64,000 bases of DNA from Dehalobacter sp. CP (lineage in GTDB: Bacteria; Bacillota_B; Desulfitobacteriia; Desulfitobacteriales; Syntrophobotulaceae), in contig VMEE01000076.1 of NCBI GenBank assembly GCA_009910795.1, positions 1 through 64,000 of the forward strand. Direction: 5' to 3'. Shown in pieces: positions 8,606 to 16,800 of the stretch. Under the pieces are notes generated by a model, which saw only the letters and a program-made list of their open reading frames with translations, did not search any database and was not told the origin of the DNA. The translations under genes and the position numbers were made by a program. The first letter of the stretch is position 1. Each line of letters opens with the position of its first letter.

Positions 8606-8682
8606 GGCCCCGTAGCTTAGTGGTTTAAAGCGCCTGCCTGTCACGCAGGAGATCGTCGGTTCAAATCCGATCGGGGTCGCCA
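8606..8682 (+). tRNA. tRNA-Asp (anticodon GUC)
   Basis: A cloverleaf from GGCCCCG to the encoded CCA. The anticodon loop CTGTCAC between CCTGC and GCAGG gives GUC. Confidence 0.95.
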
Positions 8683-8849
8683 TACGCGATATTCGAAGTT
8701 CGTGGTTCGAAGTTCGAAAGGTGGAAGTTAAATTCCATAGCGAATAGTCACCACGGTACTTGGAATTATAGATCAACTATTGCGGATTAGATACCGCAGA
8801 GGCATACACAAGTTCGAACATCGAACATCGTGCCTCGAACATCGATTAT
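8683..8849 (+). repeat. TTCGAA-rich spacer repeats between tRNA-Asp and tRNA-Phe
   Basis: The second copy of the spacer repeat family. It contains ATTCGAAGTTCG, GGTTCGAAGTTCGAAAGG and AAGTTCGAACATCGAACATCG, ending with GTGCCTCGAACATCG. The last part parallels ATCGAACGTCGTGCC in the preceding spacer, so both spacers seem to descend from the same repeat unit. Confidence 0.6.
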
Positions 8850-8925
<76 letters not shown>

Positions 8926-8932
8926 TGATCAT

Positions 8933-9007
8933 GCGGGTGTAACTCAGTGGTAGAGTGTCACCTTGCCAAGGTGAAAGTCGCGAGTTCGAATCTCGTCACC
9001 CGCTCCA
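8933..9007 (+). tRNA. tRNA-Gly (anticodon GCC)
   Basis: A cloverleaf with CCA. The anticodon loop TTGCCAA between TCACC and GGTGA gives GCC. It starts seven bases after tRNA-Phe. Confidence 0.95.
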
Positions 9008-9016
9008 AAAACTTAT

Positions 9017-9091
<75 letters not shown>

Positions 9092-9094
9092 AAC

Positions 9095-9183
9095 GCCGAA
9101 GTGGCGGAACTGGCAGACGCACGGGACTTAAAATCCCGCGAGGTTTACCCCTCGTACCGGTTCGATTCCGGTCTTCGGCACCA
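9095..9183 (+). tRNA. tRNA-Leu (anticodon UAA)
   Basis: A class II tRNA with a long variable arm (CGAGG...CCTCG region). The anticodon loop CTTAAAA between GGGA and TCCC gives UAA. CCA is encoded. Confidence 0.95.
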
Positions 9184-9188
9184 ATTTT

Positions 9189-9265
9189 GGGTTTGTAGCT
9201 CAGCTGGTTAGAGTACTGCGTTGACATCGCAGGGGTCGGAGGTTCGAGTCCTCTCAAACCCACCA
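9189..9265 (+). tRNA. tRNA-Val (anticodon GAC)
   Basis: A cloverleaf with CCA. The anticodon loop TTGACAT between CTGCG and CGCAG gives GAC. It is the second valine isoacceptor of the cluster and its last gene. Confidence 0.95.
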
Positions 9266-9380
9266 TTTTACTAAATGGTGAAAACAAAATGAAACGCTAG
9301 AAGCGTTGATACAAAAGGATTTGCTGTTTTCGAAAAGATATGGGGGTTGGACAACTTGTCCATAATTAAGGATAAATACT

Positions 9381-9483
9381 CGTAAATATCTCTAAGAATC
9401 CGTAAGTATTGGGTCAAAATTCGGTCAACAAAATAATGAATTAGAACAATAGAAAAGACCTGTAAAAAAAGGTCTTTTTTTAT
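9381..9483 (+). repeat. Direct repeat copy 1 with terminator, downstream of the tRNA cluster
   Basis: The sequence CGTAAATATCTCTAAG, then TCCGTAAGTATT, GGTCAAAATTCGGTCAA, AATAATGAATTAGAACAA and a hairpin (AAAAGACCT 9453-9461/AGGTCTTTT) is echoed in the same order at about 9733-9850. The hairpin with its T-run can end the tRNA transcript. Degenerate duplicated blocks beside tRNA genes resemble attachment-site scars of integrated elements; that reading is inference. Confidence 0.5.
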
Positions 9484-9732
9484 AATAAAAATGACTAGAA
9501 ATTGAATAAAGCCAAGTGAAATAGAATAGCAATTAGTAATAATAAATCTCGCTTTTAAAGCGTCTTTAAGCCGTTAAACCGTTCGAATTTAGGTTTGGGT
9601 AGTGGCACACCTATCCAGCTAATTTTAACTGATTCTAGGCTCATTTAAACGGATAACATTTTAAAGCATAGACCTTCAAATACTTGCGTACCAACGGTTT
9701 GATGATATTTTGTGTTAATAGTTATATCGCAG
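9484..9732. other. AT-rich intergenic DNA, no gene seen
   Basis: No ORF with a ribosome-binding site, no tRNA and no strong hairpin was recognised. It lies between the two degenerate direct repeats. Confidence 0.4.
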
Positions 9733-9850
9733 TAAATACCGCAAATTACTATAAGTATCTGTAAGTTCCTAGTCAAAAACCTAGTCAGGAGCCTAGGCAA
9801 AAATAATGAATTTGAACAAACTAAGAGACCTGTTTCGAGGTCTCTTTTGC
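9733..9850 (+). repeat. Direct repeat copy 2 with terminator
   Basis: A degenerate second copy of 9381-9483: CGCAAATTACTATAAG, ATCTGTAAGTTCC, AGTCAAAAACCTAGTCA, AATAATGAATTTGAACAA, then the hairpin AAGAGACCT (9823-9831)/AGGTCTCTT (9838-9846) with TTTT. Order and spacing of the blocks are kept although the sequence has drifted. Confidence 0.5.
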
Positions 9851-10226
9851 TATATAATTTTGAAATTATCCGCCAATTTAGGCGGTTATATTATTTCTCC
9901 ATATAATTCTTCAATCTAAACATTCAAACAGCTTAAAGGTTATTTAAAACACTGTATGTCCATGTTAAGTATGCTATCTTCGCTAAAGAGGTATCGGCAA
10001 TACTAATCCTATTAAATTTGCTAGGTGTATTAGTGAGTTGGAAAAGATTTATGGGATTAAAGTTGCTAATCCTCAATTAGTGCTAAATGTGAATCTATGA
10101 TAAATAAATTTCAAGTGTATGGAATGATACAATTTTTAAGAACGATTATTTCTGGCCAACAATAAACATATCAACTCTTGATAGTGTGCTGGGAGACATA
10201 GGACTCCAATTAATTCAATGATTAAT
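9851..10226. other. AT-rich intergenic DNA with a possible coding scrap
   Basis: No intact gene. Around 9992-10099 one plus frame reads an uninterrupted but start-less stretch containing NPIKFARCISELEKIYGIK, ending at a TGA near 10099. It looks like protein sequence rather than random DNA and may be the decayed end of a mobile-element gene. The minus-strand activator gene ends at 10227. Confidence 0.3.
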
Positions 10227-12350
10227 TTACTTTGTTATACTTATTTGGTATTCACTTAGTTTCCGGTAAAGAGTAGTTCTGGATATTCCTAGGATTTCAG
10301 AAACTTTTTTTGTATCATTATTTAAGCATCGCATTGTGGTTTCAATAGCTTGTTTTTCTATTTGGCTAATCGATAATAGTTGATTAGATTTCTGATATAT
10401 ATCACTATTTGGATTAACTAAGGTATTTGCGAAAAATGGAATTTTCTTTTGGTTGGCTTCTTGGCTTAAATATGAATCGGGTCTGTGCCGTATTCTTTCA
10501 GGAAAATCCGATAACTGTATGCAGTCTTTTTGCGATGCACTGATTGCATAAAACAGGCAATTTTCCAATTCTCTGATATTGCCGGGCCATGAATAATTAC
10601 GTAATAACTCCCATGCCTCCTCTGTAATCTTAGGTATAATACTATTTTCTTTATTAGAAAAAATATTTAAAAAATATCTTGTCAGTATTTCAATATCTCC
10701 ATCTCGTTCTCTTAAAGGAGGTAAAGATATCGGCAATACACACAATCTAAAATAAAGATCTTCACGAAATTTTTTTTCTTTTACCAGTTTTTCCAGGTCT
10801 TGATTGGTCGCAGCAATAACTCTGAAATCTACTGGTATATTGCGATTTCCTCCTATACGCATAACCTTTTTATCCTCCAGTACTCTTAGGAGTGTCGGTT
10901 GGAAATCAAGAGGCATATCGCCAATTTCGTCTAAAAATAATGTTCCGCCATTAGCTAATTCAATCTTTCCTTTTTGACCATCTTTAAGTGCACCGGTAAA
11001 AGAGCCTTTTTCATAGCCGAAAAGCTCACTTTCTATAAGGTTTCTTGGGAGTGAAGCACAATTTAAAGCTATAAAAGGATCGGTGGGGCGGGATTCGTTA
11101 TGTATTGCCTGAGCGAATAATTCTTTACCTGTTCCGCTTTCCCCTAGAATCAGAATGTTAGCAGGAGTTTTTGCGAAGACCTGAGCTTGGCTAATAATTT
11201 GTTTTAATTTTGTACTGGTACTAATAATGTTTTGAAAAGTAAATTTTGCATCAGACTGAGAGTGTGACTTAATTACCGCTTTATTATTTGGAAGCGGATC
11301 TAGGATAACAGTAATCCCTTCAAGGCACCCATTCTCGGGATTAATGATTGGATTCATTGAGCACGTATACTTATTTTTTGTTTCGATATGGATACTTGTC
11401 ACAAAATTGGCTGCTTTTTGAGGATACTTTATTACACTTTGGATAATTGATTGATTGTCAATAATTGTATTAAGATTGCGGCCAATAATAAGATCCACAT
11501 TATCATCATTTAAGTTAATCATTCGTCTTGCTGAATCATTTGCTAGAATAATAGTTCCTTGATCGTCTGTCAATAAACATCCCTCAGAAACAAAACTAAG
11601 AGTAGTATGTAAGAAACGGTTCTTTAAAGCGAGTCTACGATTGATGCGTGACAACTCTAACTGGCCTTGTATAGCGCGTGCCGTTAAGCAGGAGATGTTA
11701 AAAAATGTAGGGGCTAAAATTTTATCGTGACTGCTCTTAACAACAGTCGTTATTCCAAATAATCCGACTAAATATCCATCGTAAAATATTGGTGCTGCTG
11801 CTGAAGCAATAAGATTCTTTAAACCATAGAAATAGTGTTCGGGGCCATTGATTTGCACGGGAGCTTGAAGGGCAAGACAAGTCCCTACAGCGTGAGTACC
11901 AATCACATTTTCGGAAAAACAGAACCCAGGCCCGATGTTAATTTTATTGGTCTCAAGTTCAAGTTGGGCATCTTTGTGTGTATATAGTAAAATGCAGTTT
12001 TCATCGGCCAAGCTGGTAATACAAGAAGGGGTGATCGAATGTAACATTTTTTCTGTTTCATGGATAATTGGAAGTGCTGTGTCGAGAAGCAGTTTTTTGG
12101 TCTTTTTTATCATTTCGAATTTTGCACTATCAAGCAGATTGGCAGAATGAAACGTATATGGGTTAACATTCATATCCCTTGATCGTAGCCATGATTCGGC
12201 AATTTCTTTTCTTATAACAGACATCTGCCTTGGATCTGCATTTTGCTCAATGCATCTTTTCCAACAATCCAATATGTCTTGCCAATTATGATCCTGATCA
12301 TATAGATTTTTAGTGTTTTTTATGGTTTTCTTGCCGTTCGACATATTCAT
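10227..12350 (-). CDS. Sigma-54 dependent transcriptional activator, AcoR-like
   Basis: A 707-residue bacterial enhancer-binding protein. The N-terminal region (about 70-230) is a GAF-type sensor as in AcoR, followed by a PAS-like segment (about 245-350). The AAA+ domain (about 375-610) has Walker A GESGTGKE, the sigma-54 contact loop GSFTGA and Walker B GTLFLDEIGD. A Fis-type helix-turn-helix ends the protein (about 665-705). It should activate a -24/-12 promoter in response to a small molecule. No convincing -24/-12 element was found nearby by eye. It lies upstream and divergent from the rdh locus, with a CRP/FNR gene between. The ATG at 12350 follows AAGGAG; a second ATG lies two codons later. 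Confidence 0.92.
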   Translation of the reverse strand: MNMSNGKKTIKNTKNLYDQDHNWQDILDCWKRCIEQNADPRQMSVIRKEIAESWLRSRDMNVNPYTFHSANLLDSAKFEMIKKTKKLLLDTALPIIHETEKMLHSITPSCITSLADENCILLYTHKDAQLELETNKINIGPGFCFSENVIGTHAVGTCLALQAPVQINGPEHYFYGLKNLIASAAAPIFYDGYLVGLFGITTVVKSSHDKILAPTFFNISCLTARAIQGQLELSRINRRLALKNRFLHTTLSFVSEGCLLTDDQGTIILANDSARRMINLNDDNVDLIIGRNLNTIIDNQSIIQSVIKYPQKAANFVTSIHIETKNKYTCSMNPIINPENGCLEGITVILDPLPNNKAVIKSHSQSDAKFTFQNIISTSTKLKQIISQAQVFAKTPANILILGESGTGKELFAQAIHNESRPTDPFIALNCASLPRNLIESELFGYEKGSFTGALKDGQKGKIELANGGTLFLDEIGDMPLDFQPTLLRVLEDKKVMRIGGNRNIPVDFRVIAATNQDLEKLVKEKKFREDLYFRLCVLPISLPPLRERDGDIEILTRYFLNIFSNKENSIIPKITEEAWELLRNYSWPGNIRELENCLFYAISASQKDCIQLSDFPERIRHRPDSYLSQEANQKKIPFFANTLVNPNSDIYQKSNQLLSISQIEKQAIETTMRCLNNDTKKVSEILGISRTTLYRKLSEYQISITK

Positions 12351-12499
12351 TGGGCAATCAACTCCTTAGTCTACTTAAGAAAAAGTCAACCAGGTATGAC
12401 GATAATCCTTTATAGTTCAGTTATTCTGATTAAGTATAAAGCTATACCTGCTTAAAGCAGGCAACTATAAGTTCACTTTGTAAAAACAATTATTTTAAT
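12351..12499. other. Intergenic region upstream of the sigma-54 activator
   Basis: It carries the ribosome-binding site of the minus-strand activator and a small inverted repeat, TATACCTGCTTAAAGCAGG, near 12446-12464. No gene is seen. Confidence 0.35.
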
Positions 12500-12698
12500 G
12501 AAATCGTAAAGGCCTTAGTGATTTATCTATTACACATTGATAATGTGGATAAAGACACAAAGGTTTCTCAGAGATAACTGAAACCAACTCAATTATTAGC
12601 TCTATTCAAGATATTGCAACACAATCTAATTTGCTTGCTTAAATCGTAGCAATAGAGGCAGCCCTTGCAGGTGATAAGGGAAGAGGATTTTCCGTTAA
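12500..12698 (+). pseudogene. Relic of a methyl-accepting chemotaxis signalling domain
   Basis: Translation with one frameshift and one in-frame stop gives blocks matching the intact protein at 26047-26871: [33 protein letters not shown], stop, then [15 protein letters not shown]. The intact gene has [30 protein letters not shown] and [15 protein letters not shown]. Only the hairpin-tip portion remains. It is a decayed copy of the same soluble receptor type and is stranded between the two rdh-side regulators. Confidence 0.85.
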
Positions 12699-12870
12699 GA
12701 ACCTACGGCCACACAGGTTACTTTCAAGCATTGCCTTATCTTGCAGGAAGAAAAGAGGCAGACATAGTCTAACCAGAATACTGCAATGCAATGGGTTTAA
12801 GTAATTCTATAATATGACTCCTTAAAGTTAGGAAAATACATCAAAGGACGGAATACTTTTAACAGCTATG
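12699..12870. other. Intergenic DNA, no gene seen
   Basis: A short open stretch containing TYGHTGYFQALPYLAGRK follows the chemoreceptor relic but has no start or family I recognise. It may be part of the same decayed region. Confidence 0.25.
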
Positions 12871-13551
12871 CTATATTTTTGTCTGATAGTCTTTTAGTTT
12901 TTGAATATCTCTTATATAGTAGTACCCATTAGTAAAATCAATTAGCTTCATTTTTTTTAATTTTTGAATAACTCTTACGGTCGTGACTCGATTAATACCA
13001 AGCAGGTTGCTCACAAACTGTTGAGTAATATTAATATTCAATTTAATCTTTGCCTCTTCTTTTAAACCGTAATTTTCGGCCATTACTATAAGAAGATTGC
13101 AGATTCTCCATTCCGTATTATAAAAGAGTAGTTCATCTACCAGGTTCATCATGGAAACCATTTTTTTAGTCAGCGACCGTAGAATAGACAATGTTACATC
13201 CAAATCTGTTGCTAATAAATTCATGAGGTCACTATGCTTTATAGAGATTAAAGAAGAGTCCTTTGTTGTCTTAAAGTAATAAGTGAGAGGTATTTGAAAA
13301 AGGAAACAAGTTTCCCATAATATACTGCCTTCATCAAAAATTCCCACTATTCGTTCATTCCCTTTCGGGGAGTATTCGTAAGCGAATACGCTACCCTTAT
13401 TGACATAACATAATTCATTTGGAAGGTCACCGGGAGAGGCTATCATTGTATTCTTAGCAATAAGTGATTCTCTCCCTTTGTTAATTAATGCTTTGGAGAT
13501 ATTATCACGTTTGCAAATAATTGAAAACTCTTCTCTGTTTAATCGCTCCAT
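12871..13551 (-). CDS. CRP/FNR family regulator, CprK/RdhK-like
   Basis: A 226-residue regulator. The N-terminal cyclic-nucleotide-type beta barrel (about 20-135) is followed by a dimer helix and a winged helix-turn-helix (about 165-215, with QQFVSNLLGINRVTTVRVI as recognition helix region). There is no N-terminal FNR Fe-S cysteine set. Size, fold and a divergent position next to rdhA match CprK/RdhK proteins, which bind a halogenated aromatic effector and activate rdh genes. The effector here is unknown. The gene runs divergently from rdhA, with a 14-bp palindrome between them as candidate operator. Confidence 0.9.
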   Translation of the reverse strand: MERLNREEFSIICKRDNISKALINKGRESLIAKNTMIASPGDLPNELCYVNKGSVFAYEYSPKGNERIVGIFDEGSILWETCFLFQIPLTYYFKTTKDSSLISIKHSDLMNLLATDLDVTLSILRSLTKKMVSMMNLVDELLFYNTEWRICNLLIVMAENYGLKEEAKIKLNINITQQFVSNLLGINRVTTVRVIQKLKKMKLIDFTNGYYYIRDIQKLKDYQTKI

Positions 13552-13653
13552 AAATGACCAACCTCCACCATAGTAGAAATAGAGTCAATGTTTATTATTA
13601 TCTAATATCCCATTATCTAATATTCATTATACACTTTCAATCCAGAAACAGAT

Positions 13654-13667
13654 GTAGCTTAAGCTAC
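13654..13667. promoter_or_regulatory. 14-bp palindrome between the CRP/FNR gene and rdhA
   Basis: GTAGCTTAAGCTAC is a perfect palindrome located 93 bases before the rdhA start and 103 bases before the divergent regulator gene. CRP/FNR proteins bind 14-bp inverted repeats of the form TTNNN-N4-NNNAA. The sequence is not the dehalobox TTAAT-N4-ATTAA known for CprK, so specificity would differ. The assignment as operator rests on position, length and symmetry. Confidence 0.5.
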
Positions 13668-13746
13668 CTTAGTAGTGAAAACACCTATCCTATTACTTTG
13701 AACTATGCTAATTTTTAGACAAAGTTTAAAAGGAGGATATGCATGT

Positions 13747-15078
13747 ATGGACTTAAGTAATGAGAACACAAAGAACCTGGAAGAAAAAAAGAGTATCCCG
13801 AAGAAACTAAGCAGGAGGTTTTTTTTGAAAACCTCACTGGGAATGGGGGTTGGGGTAGCGGGTGCAGCCTTACTGGGGAATCAGTTGACGGGGGTTCCGG
13901 GAGTGGACAGGATAGCTGAAGCGGCGGATATTGTACAGCATAATGATATGCCCGTTGAAATTTCAGCCGATTACAAGCGGTATGATCAGTGTAAAAATGT
14001 TATTATGCGCTCTTATGCGGGAGATCCGGTAACAGCCCCCTTGTTCGCCCGTTATTTCGGTCAACATACCGGGGAATTTCCTTCAAAAGAAGGACCGGGC
14101 AGGGGCAGGCTTGAGGACGCCTTGATGGCGGGCGCGGGATCTATTGAGGGTGATATTAATGGTTATCATTCTCCAGGGTTTGCTTCACAAGGACTATTAT
14201 ATAAATGGGACTATCCAGTAAATCCCGATGTATATAAATTTGACAGCCCTGAGCTTGCGAGCAAGGCTGTTAAAAAAGCGGCAGAATTTTGCGGAGCAAG
14301 CTTGGTCGGGATAGCCCCATATGACGAACGTTGGGTCTTTGAAACTGTTTTCGATATGAAAACAATGAAAGGTGTTCCGAACGTATTGCCTTTTAAGCCT
14401 ACGAATGTGGTCGTTATGGCTCTGGAAATGAGCTATGAAGGATTTCAAGGGGCTCCGGATTTTCTCGAAATGGCGTCAACAGCCAATATTTATTCCAATA
14501 TGAGTGTTACGGCGCATAAAGTAAGTGCTTTCATTCGGCGGTTAGGTTATCACGCCATTGCTTGCGGCAATGATACGGCTTTGAGCGTTCCGCTGGCTGT
14601 CCAAGCCGGTTTGGGAGAATTGAGCAGAATTGGTATTCTTCTTACTCCTGAATTCGGGCCAAGAGTTAGGATATGCAAAGTGTTTACAGATTTGCCGTTA
14701 GCTATTGACAAGCCGATTACTTTTGGAGCAATGGAATTTTGCAAAAACTGCAGAAAATGCGCGGATGCCTGTCCTTCAGGTGCGATATCCAAAGAGAAAG
14801 AACCCAGCTTTGATGTTTCAACCGTTTCGACAAATGGTGGTGTGAAGAAATGGGCTATGGACTGCGAGAAATGTTTATCCCAGTGGGCAGAAGTCGGTAC
14901 TGACTGCGGTATTTGTATTAAAGTTTGTCCTTACAATAAAAGTGATGAATGGCATCATGATCTTGTCAGATTGGGGACAAGGACCCCTGCAAGGCCAGTC
15001 CTAAGATTCTTTGATGATTTGTTCGGTTATGGCAAGATTAGCGTTGAAGATGCAACAAAGGATTTCTGGAATAAATAG
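13747..15078 (+). CDS. rdhA: Reductive dehalogenase catalytic subunit
   Basis: A 443-residue corrinoid/Fe-S enzyme that removes halogen from organohalides as terminal electron acceptor. The Tat signal SRRFFLK lies at 22-28, followed by a hydrophobic stretch, so it is exported to the outer face of the membrane. Two 4Fe-4S motifs are visible: CKNCRKCADACP (about 331-342) and a longer second set beginning CEKCLSQ and ending CGICIKVCP (about 373-395). No corrinoid DxHxxG motif is expected or seen, as usual for RdhA. ATG 13747 is chosen over 13705 because AGGAGG lies 10 bases upstream. The substrate cannot be told. It heads rdhA-rdhB-rdhC. Confidence 0.95.
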   Translation: MDLSNENTKNLEEKKSIPKKLSRRFFLKTSLGMGVGVAGAALLGNQLTGVPGVDRIAEAADIVQHNDMPVEISADYKRYDQCKNVIMRSYAGDPVTAPLFARYFGQHTGEFPSKEGPGRGRLEDALMAGAGSIEGDINGYHSPGFASQGLLYKWDYPVNPDVYKFDSPELASKAVKKAAEFCGASLVGIAPYDERWVFETVFDMKTMKGVPNVLPFKPTNVVVMALEMSYEGFQGAPDFLEMASTANIYSNMSVTAHKVSAFIRRLGYHAIACGNDTALSVPLAVQAGLGELSRIGILLTPEFGPRVRICKVFTDLPLAIDKPITFGAMEFCKNCRKCADACPSGAISKEKEPSFDVSTVSTNGGVKKWAMDCEKCLSQWAEVGTDCGICIKVCPYNKSDEWHHDLVRLGTRTPARPVLRFFDDLFGYGKISVEDATKDFWNK

Positions 15079-15105
15079 TAAGGTTGAATAAGGAGTGATA
15101 TTAGT

Positions 15106-15417
15106 ATGATTATTTTTTGGTTGATTCTGGGTGCACTTGTGGCATCGGCCTTTTGGTTTGTTTATTTAAAGTTCCAGGTAGCGGGAAAAATGTCCAAAAC
15201 GAAGTGGGTATTGGCTCTAATATCTGTTTTATGGGGAGCTTTCACCATAGCATGGATTGTCAGCAGTTTGGCAGAGGCAGAAATTCAAGCTGCCGGTATG
15301 GGATTACTGATATTTGGAGGAATTTTCCTCTGTCTTATTCTTCTTACGGTTAAATGGAATGATTTAATATCCAAATTAACTTTTAAAAATAATGCGAAAG
15401 ATAGTGCAATTTCATAA
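15106..15417 (+). CDS. rdhB: Reductive dehalogenase membrane anchor
   Basis: A 103-residue protein with three hydrophobic helices (about 2-22, 34-55, 64-85), the size and topology of RdhB. A short acidic loop, AEAEIQAAG, follows the second helix and matches the conserved Glu-x-Glu motif of the family. It tethers RdhA to the outer face of the membrane. It starts 27 bases after rdhA behind AAGGAGTG. Confidence 0.88.
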   Translation: MIIFWLILGALVASAFWFVYLKFQVAGKMSKTKWVLALISVLWGAFTIAWIVSSLAEAEIQAAGMGLLIFGGIFLCLILLTVKWNDLISKLTFKNNAKDSAIS

Positions 15418-15440
15418 GTAGAAATAAGGTATAAGCAATA

Positions 15441-16649
15441 ATGAAAGCATTTAGGAAATTTGTCACTTTAGCAGCAATACTTGTATTACTTGTAGCCTTG
15501 GGCTTCAGTTGGACTCAGACAGAAAAAGACTTGCAGCCATTTTTGATAAAAGCCCTTCCTGAAGCCCAAGTTTTTAAAAAAGTTAATTCTTCTCCGTCGA
15601 TATATCAAGGAATAAAAAACCGTAACGGTAACGAAGAAAAAGTTGGCTACGTGGTAATAGACGAAGCTGTTGCTTACGGTGGACCCATTGTAATCGTAAC
15701 CGGAATCGATCTGCAGGGAAAAATCGTCGGGGTAATTATTGCAGATCATAAGGATACGCCTTCCTACATTCAAAAGATCACAGAGAAGAAATATCTTGAA
15801 CAGTTTATTGGTAAGATAATTGTCGCCCCTTTGTCTATTGATAAAGACATTGACCGTATTTCGGGTGCTACTTATTCCTCAAAGGGTATTGCCAAAGCTG
15901 TCTCCAAGGGAAGCCATGAAGTAGCCCGAAGGCAATTTGGACTGGTTGTTCAGGATGATGAGGAGGAACCGTTTAAATTTGGCGCAAAAGAAATAGCTGT
16001 TATTGTATTGGTCGCATTAATGTTGATTGGAGTTGCACTCAAACGGAGAAGACTACGCTGGGTTACACTTATCAGCAGTTTAGTCTTGATTGGCTTTTGG
16101 TACAATACACCTGTTTCTCTTGCGAATATTGCAGGACTTTTAATGGGCCATTTTCCACCCTTCCATGAAAATCTGGTTTGGTATGTATTCTTGATTGGAA
16201 TTCCGTTGATCACTTTAACACTAGGAAAGAATGTATACTGTTTTTGGCTTTGTCCTTTTGGTGCCTTGCAGGAATTAACTGCAAAAATCGGCGGCGGCAA
16301 ATTCAAATGCTGCAATAAGTCAATCGAAACAAAAATAGCCAAATTACGGTATGTACTGGTATACATGGCCCTTATAGGGGCTTTTTTAACCAAAACGCCT
16401 AGTTTTGCAGGGTATGAACCTTTTTCCACCTTATTTGGCAGGCAGGGGTTCGGTATTCAGTGGCTTATTTTACCGGTAGTTTTTTTTGCCTCTTTTTTTA
16501 TACAAAGATTCTGGTGCAGGTTTTTTTGCCCAGGACTGTTAATCAACGAGATAATATTGCATCTCAGAAAATGGATAAAAAAGATGTCGGACAAAATTGT
16601 ATTGTACCCTGCTAACCAAATAAAAATGCACATTAAACATCGAGGTTAA
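15441..16649 (+). CDS. rdhC: RdhC-like membrane flavoprotein (NosR/NirI family)
   Basis: A 402-residue protein. A first helix (about 5-23) precedes an FMN-binding domain (about 60-170) with the flavinylation motif SGATYSS, in which the Thr is the usual covalent FMN site. Five or so membrane helices follow with two Cys clusters, CFWLCP and CRFFCPG, typical of the NosR/NirI/RdhC group. It may pass electrons from menaquinol to exported RdhA, or act in maturation; the family role is still debated. It is in tandem with rdhB (23-base gap). Confidence 0.88.
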   Translation: MKAFRKFVTLAAILVLLVALGFSWTQTEKDLQPFLIKALPEAQVFKKVNSSPSIYQGIKNRNGNEEKVGYVVIDEAVAYGGPIVIVTGIDLQGKIVGVIIADHKDTPSYIQKITEKKYLEQFIGKIIVAPLSIDKDIDRISGATYSSKGIAKAVSKGSHEVARRQFGLVVQDDEEEPFKFGAKEIAVIVLVALMLIGVALKRRRLRWVTLISSLVLIGFWYNTPVSLANIAGLLMGHFPPFHENLVWYVFLIGIPLITLTLGKNVYCFWLCPFGALQELTAKIGGGKFKCCNKSIETKIAKLRYVLVYMALIGAFLTKTPSFAGYEPFSTLFGRQGFGIQWLILPVVFFASFFIQRFWCRFFCPGLLINEIILHLRKWIKKMSDKIVLYPANQIKMHIKHRG

Positions 16650-16650
16650 A

Positions 16651-16752
16651 ATGAAAAGTAAAATATGCCTCAAAGATTTACTGTTTATCGTATTAATTTC
16701 TGCAGTTGTCATTATGATTCTAATCAGCCAAAAGAGTATCCCTTTATATTAA
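16651..16752 (+). CDS. 33-residue single-TM peptide after rdhC
   Basis: ATG 16651 begins one base after the rdhC stop. The peptide has a Lys-rich start (MKSKICLK), a hydrophobic helix of about 17 residues and a short polar tail ending SIPLY. GAGGTTAAA immediately upstream serves as a ribosome-binding site. No family was recognised. Tight coupling to rdhC suggests a small membrane partner of the dehalogenase chain, although a decayed gene end cannot be excluded. Confidence 0.5.
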   Translation: MKSKICLKDLLFIVLISAVVIMILISQKSIPLY

Positions 16753-16800
16753 GATAATGAAAAAATAACGGGTAAATAAAATCAGAAAGGATTAGAAGTT

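Noticed and set aside
8456..8849. Spacer repeats as a CRISPR array
   Set aside because: The units are short, overlapping and irregular. There are no constant-length spacers and no cas genes.
10227..13700. A -24/-12 sigma-54 promoter for the AcoR-like activator
   Set aside because: No TGGCAC-N5-TTGC-like site was found by eye near rdhA, the amidohydrolase or the Mop gene.
13705..13746. Upstream ATG for rdhA
   Set aside because: It would put the ribosome-binding site inside the gene and extend the Tat signal. ATG 13747 fits AGGAGG.
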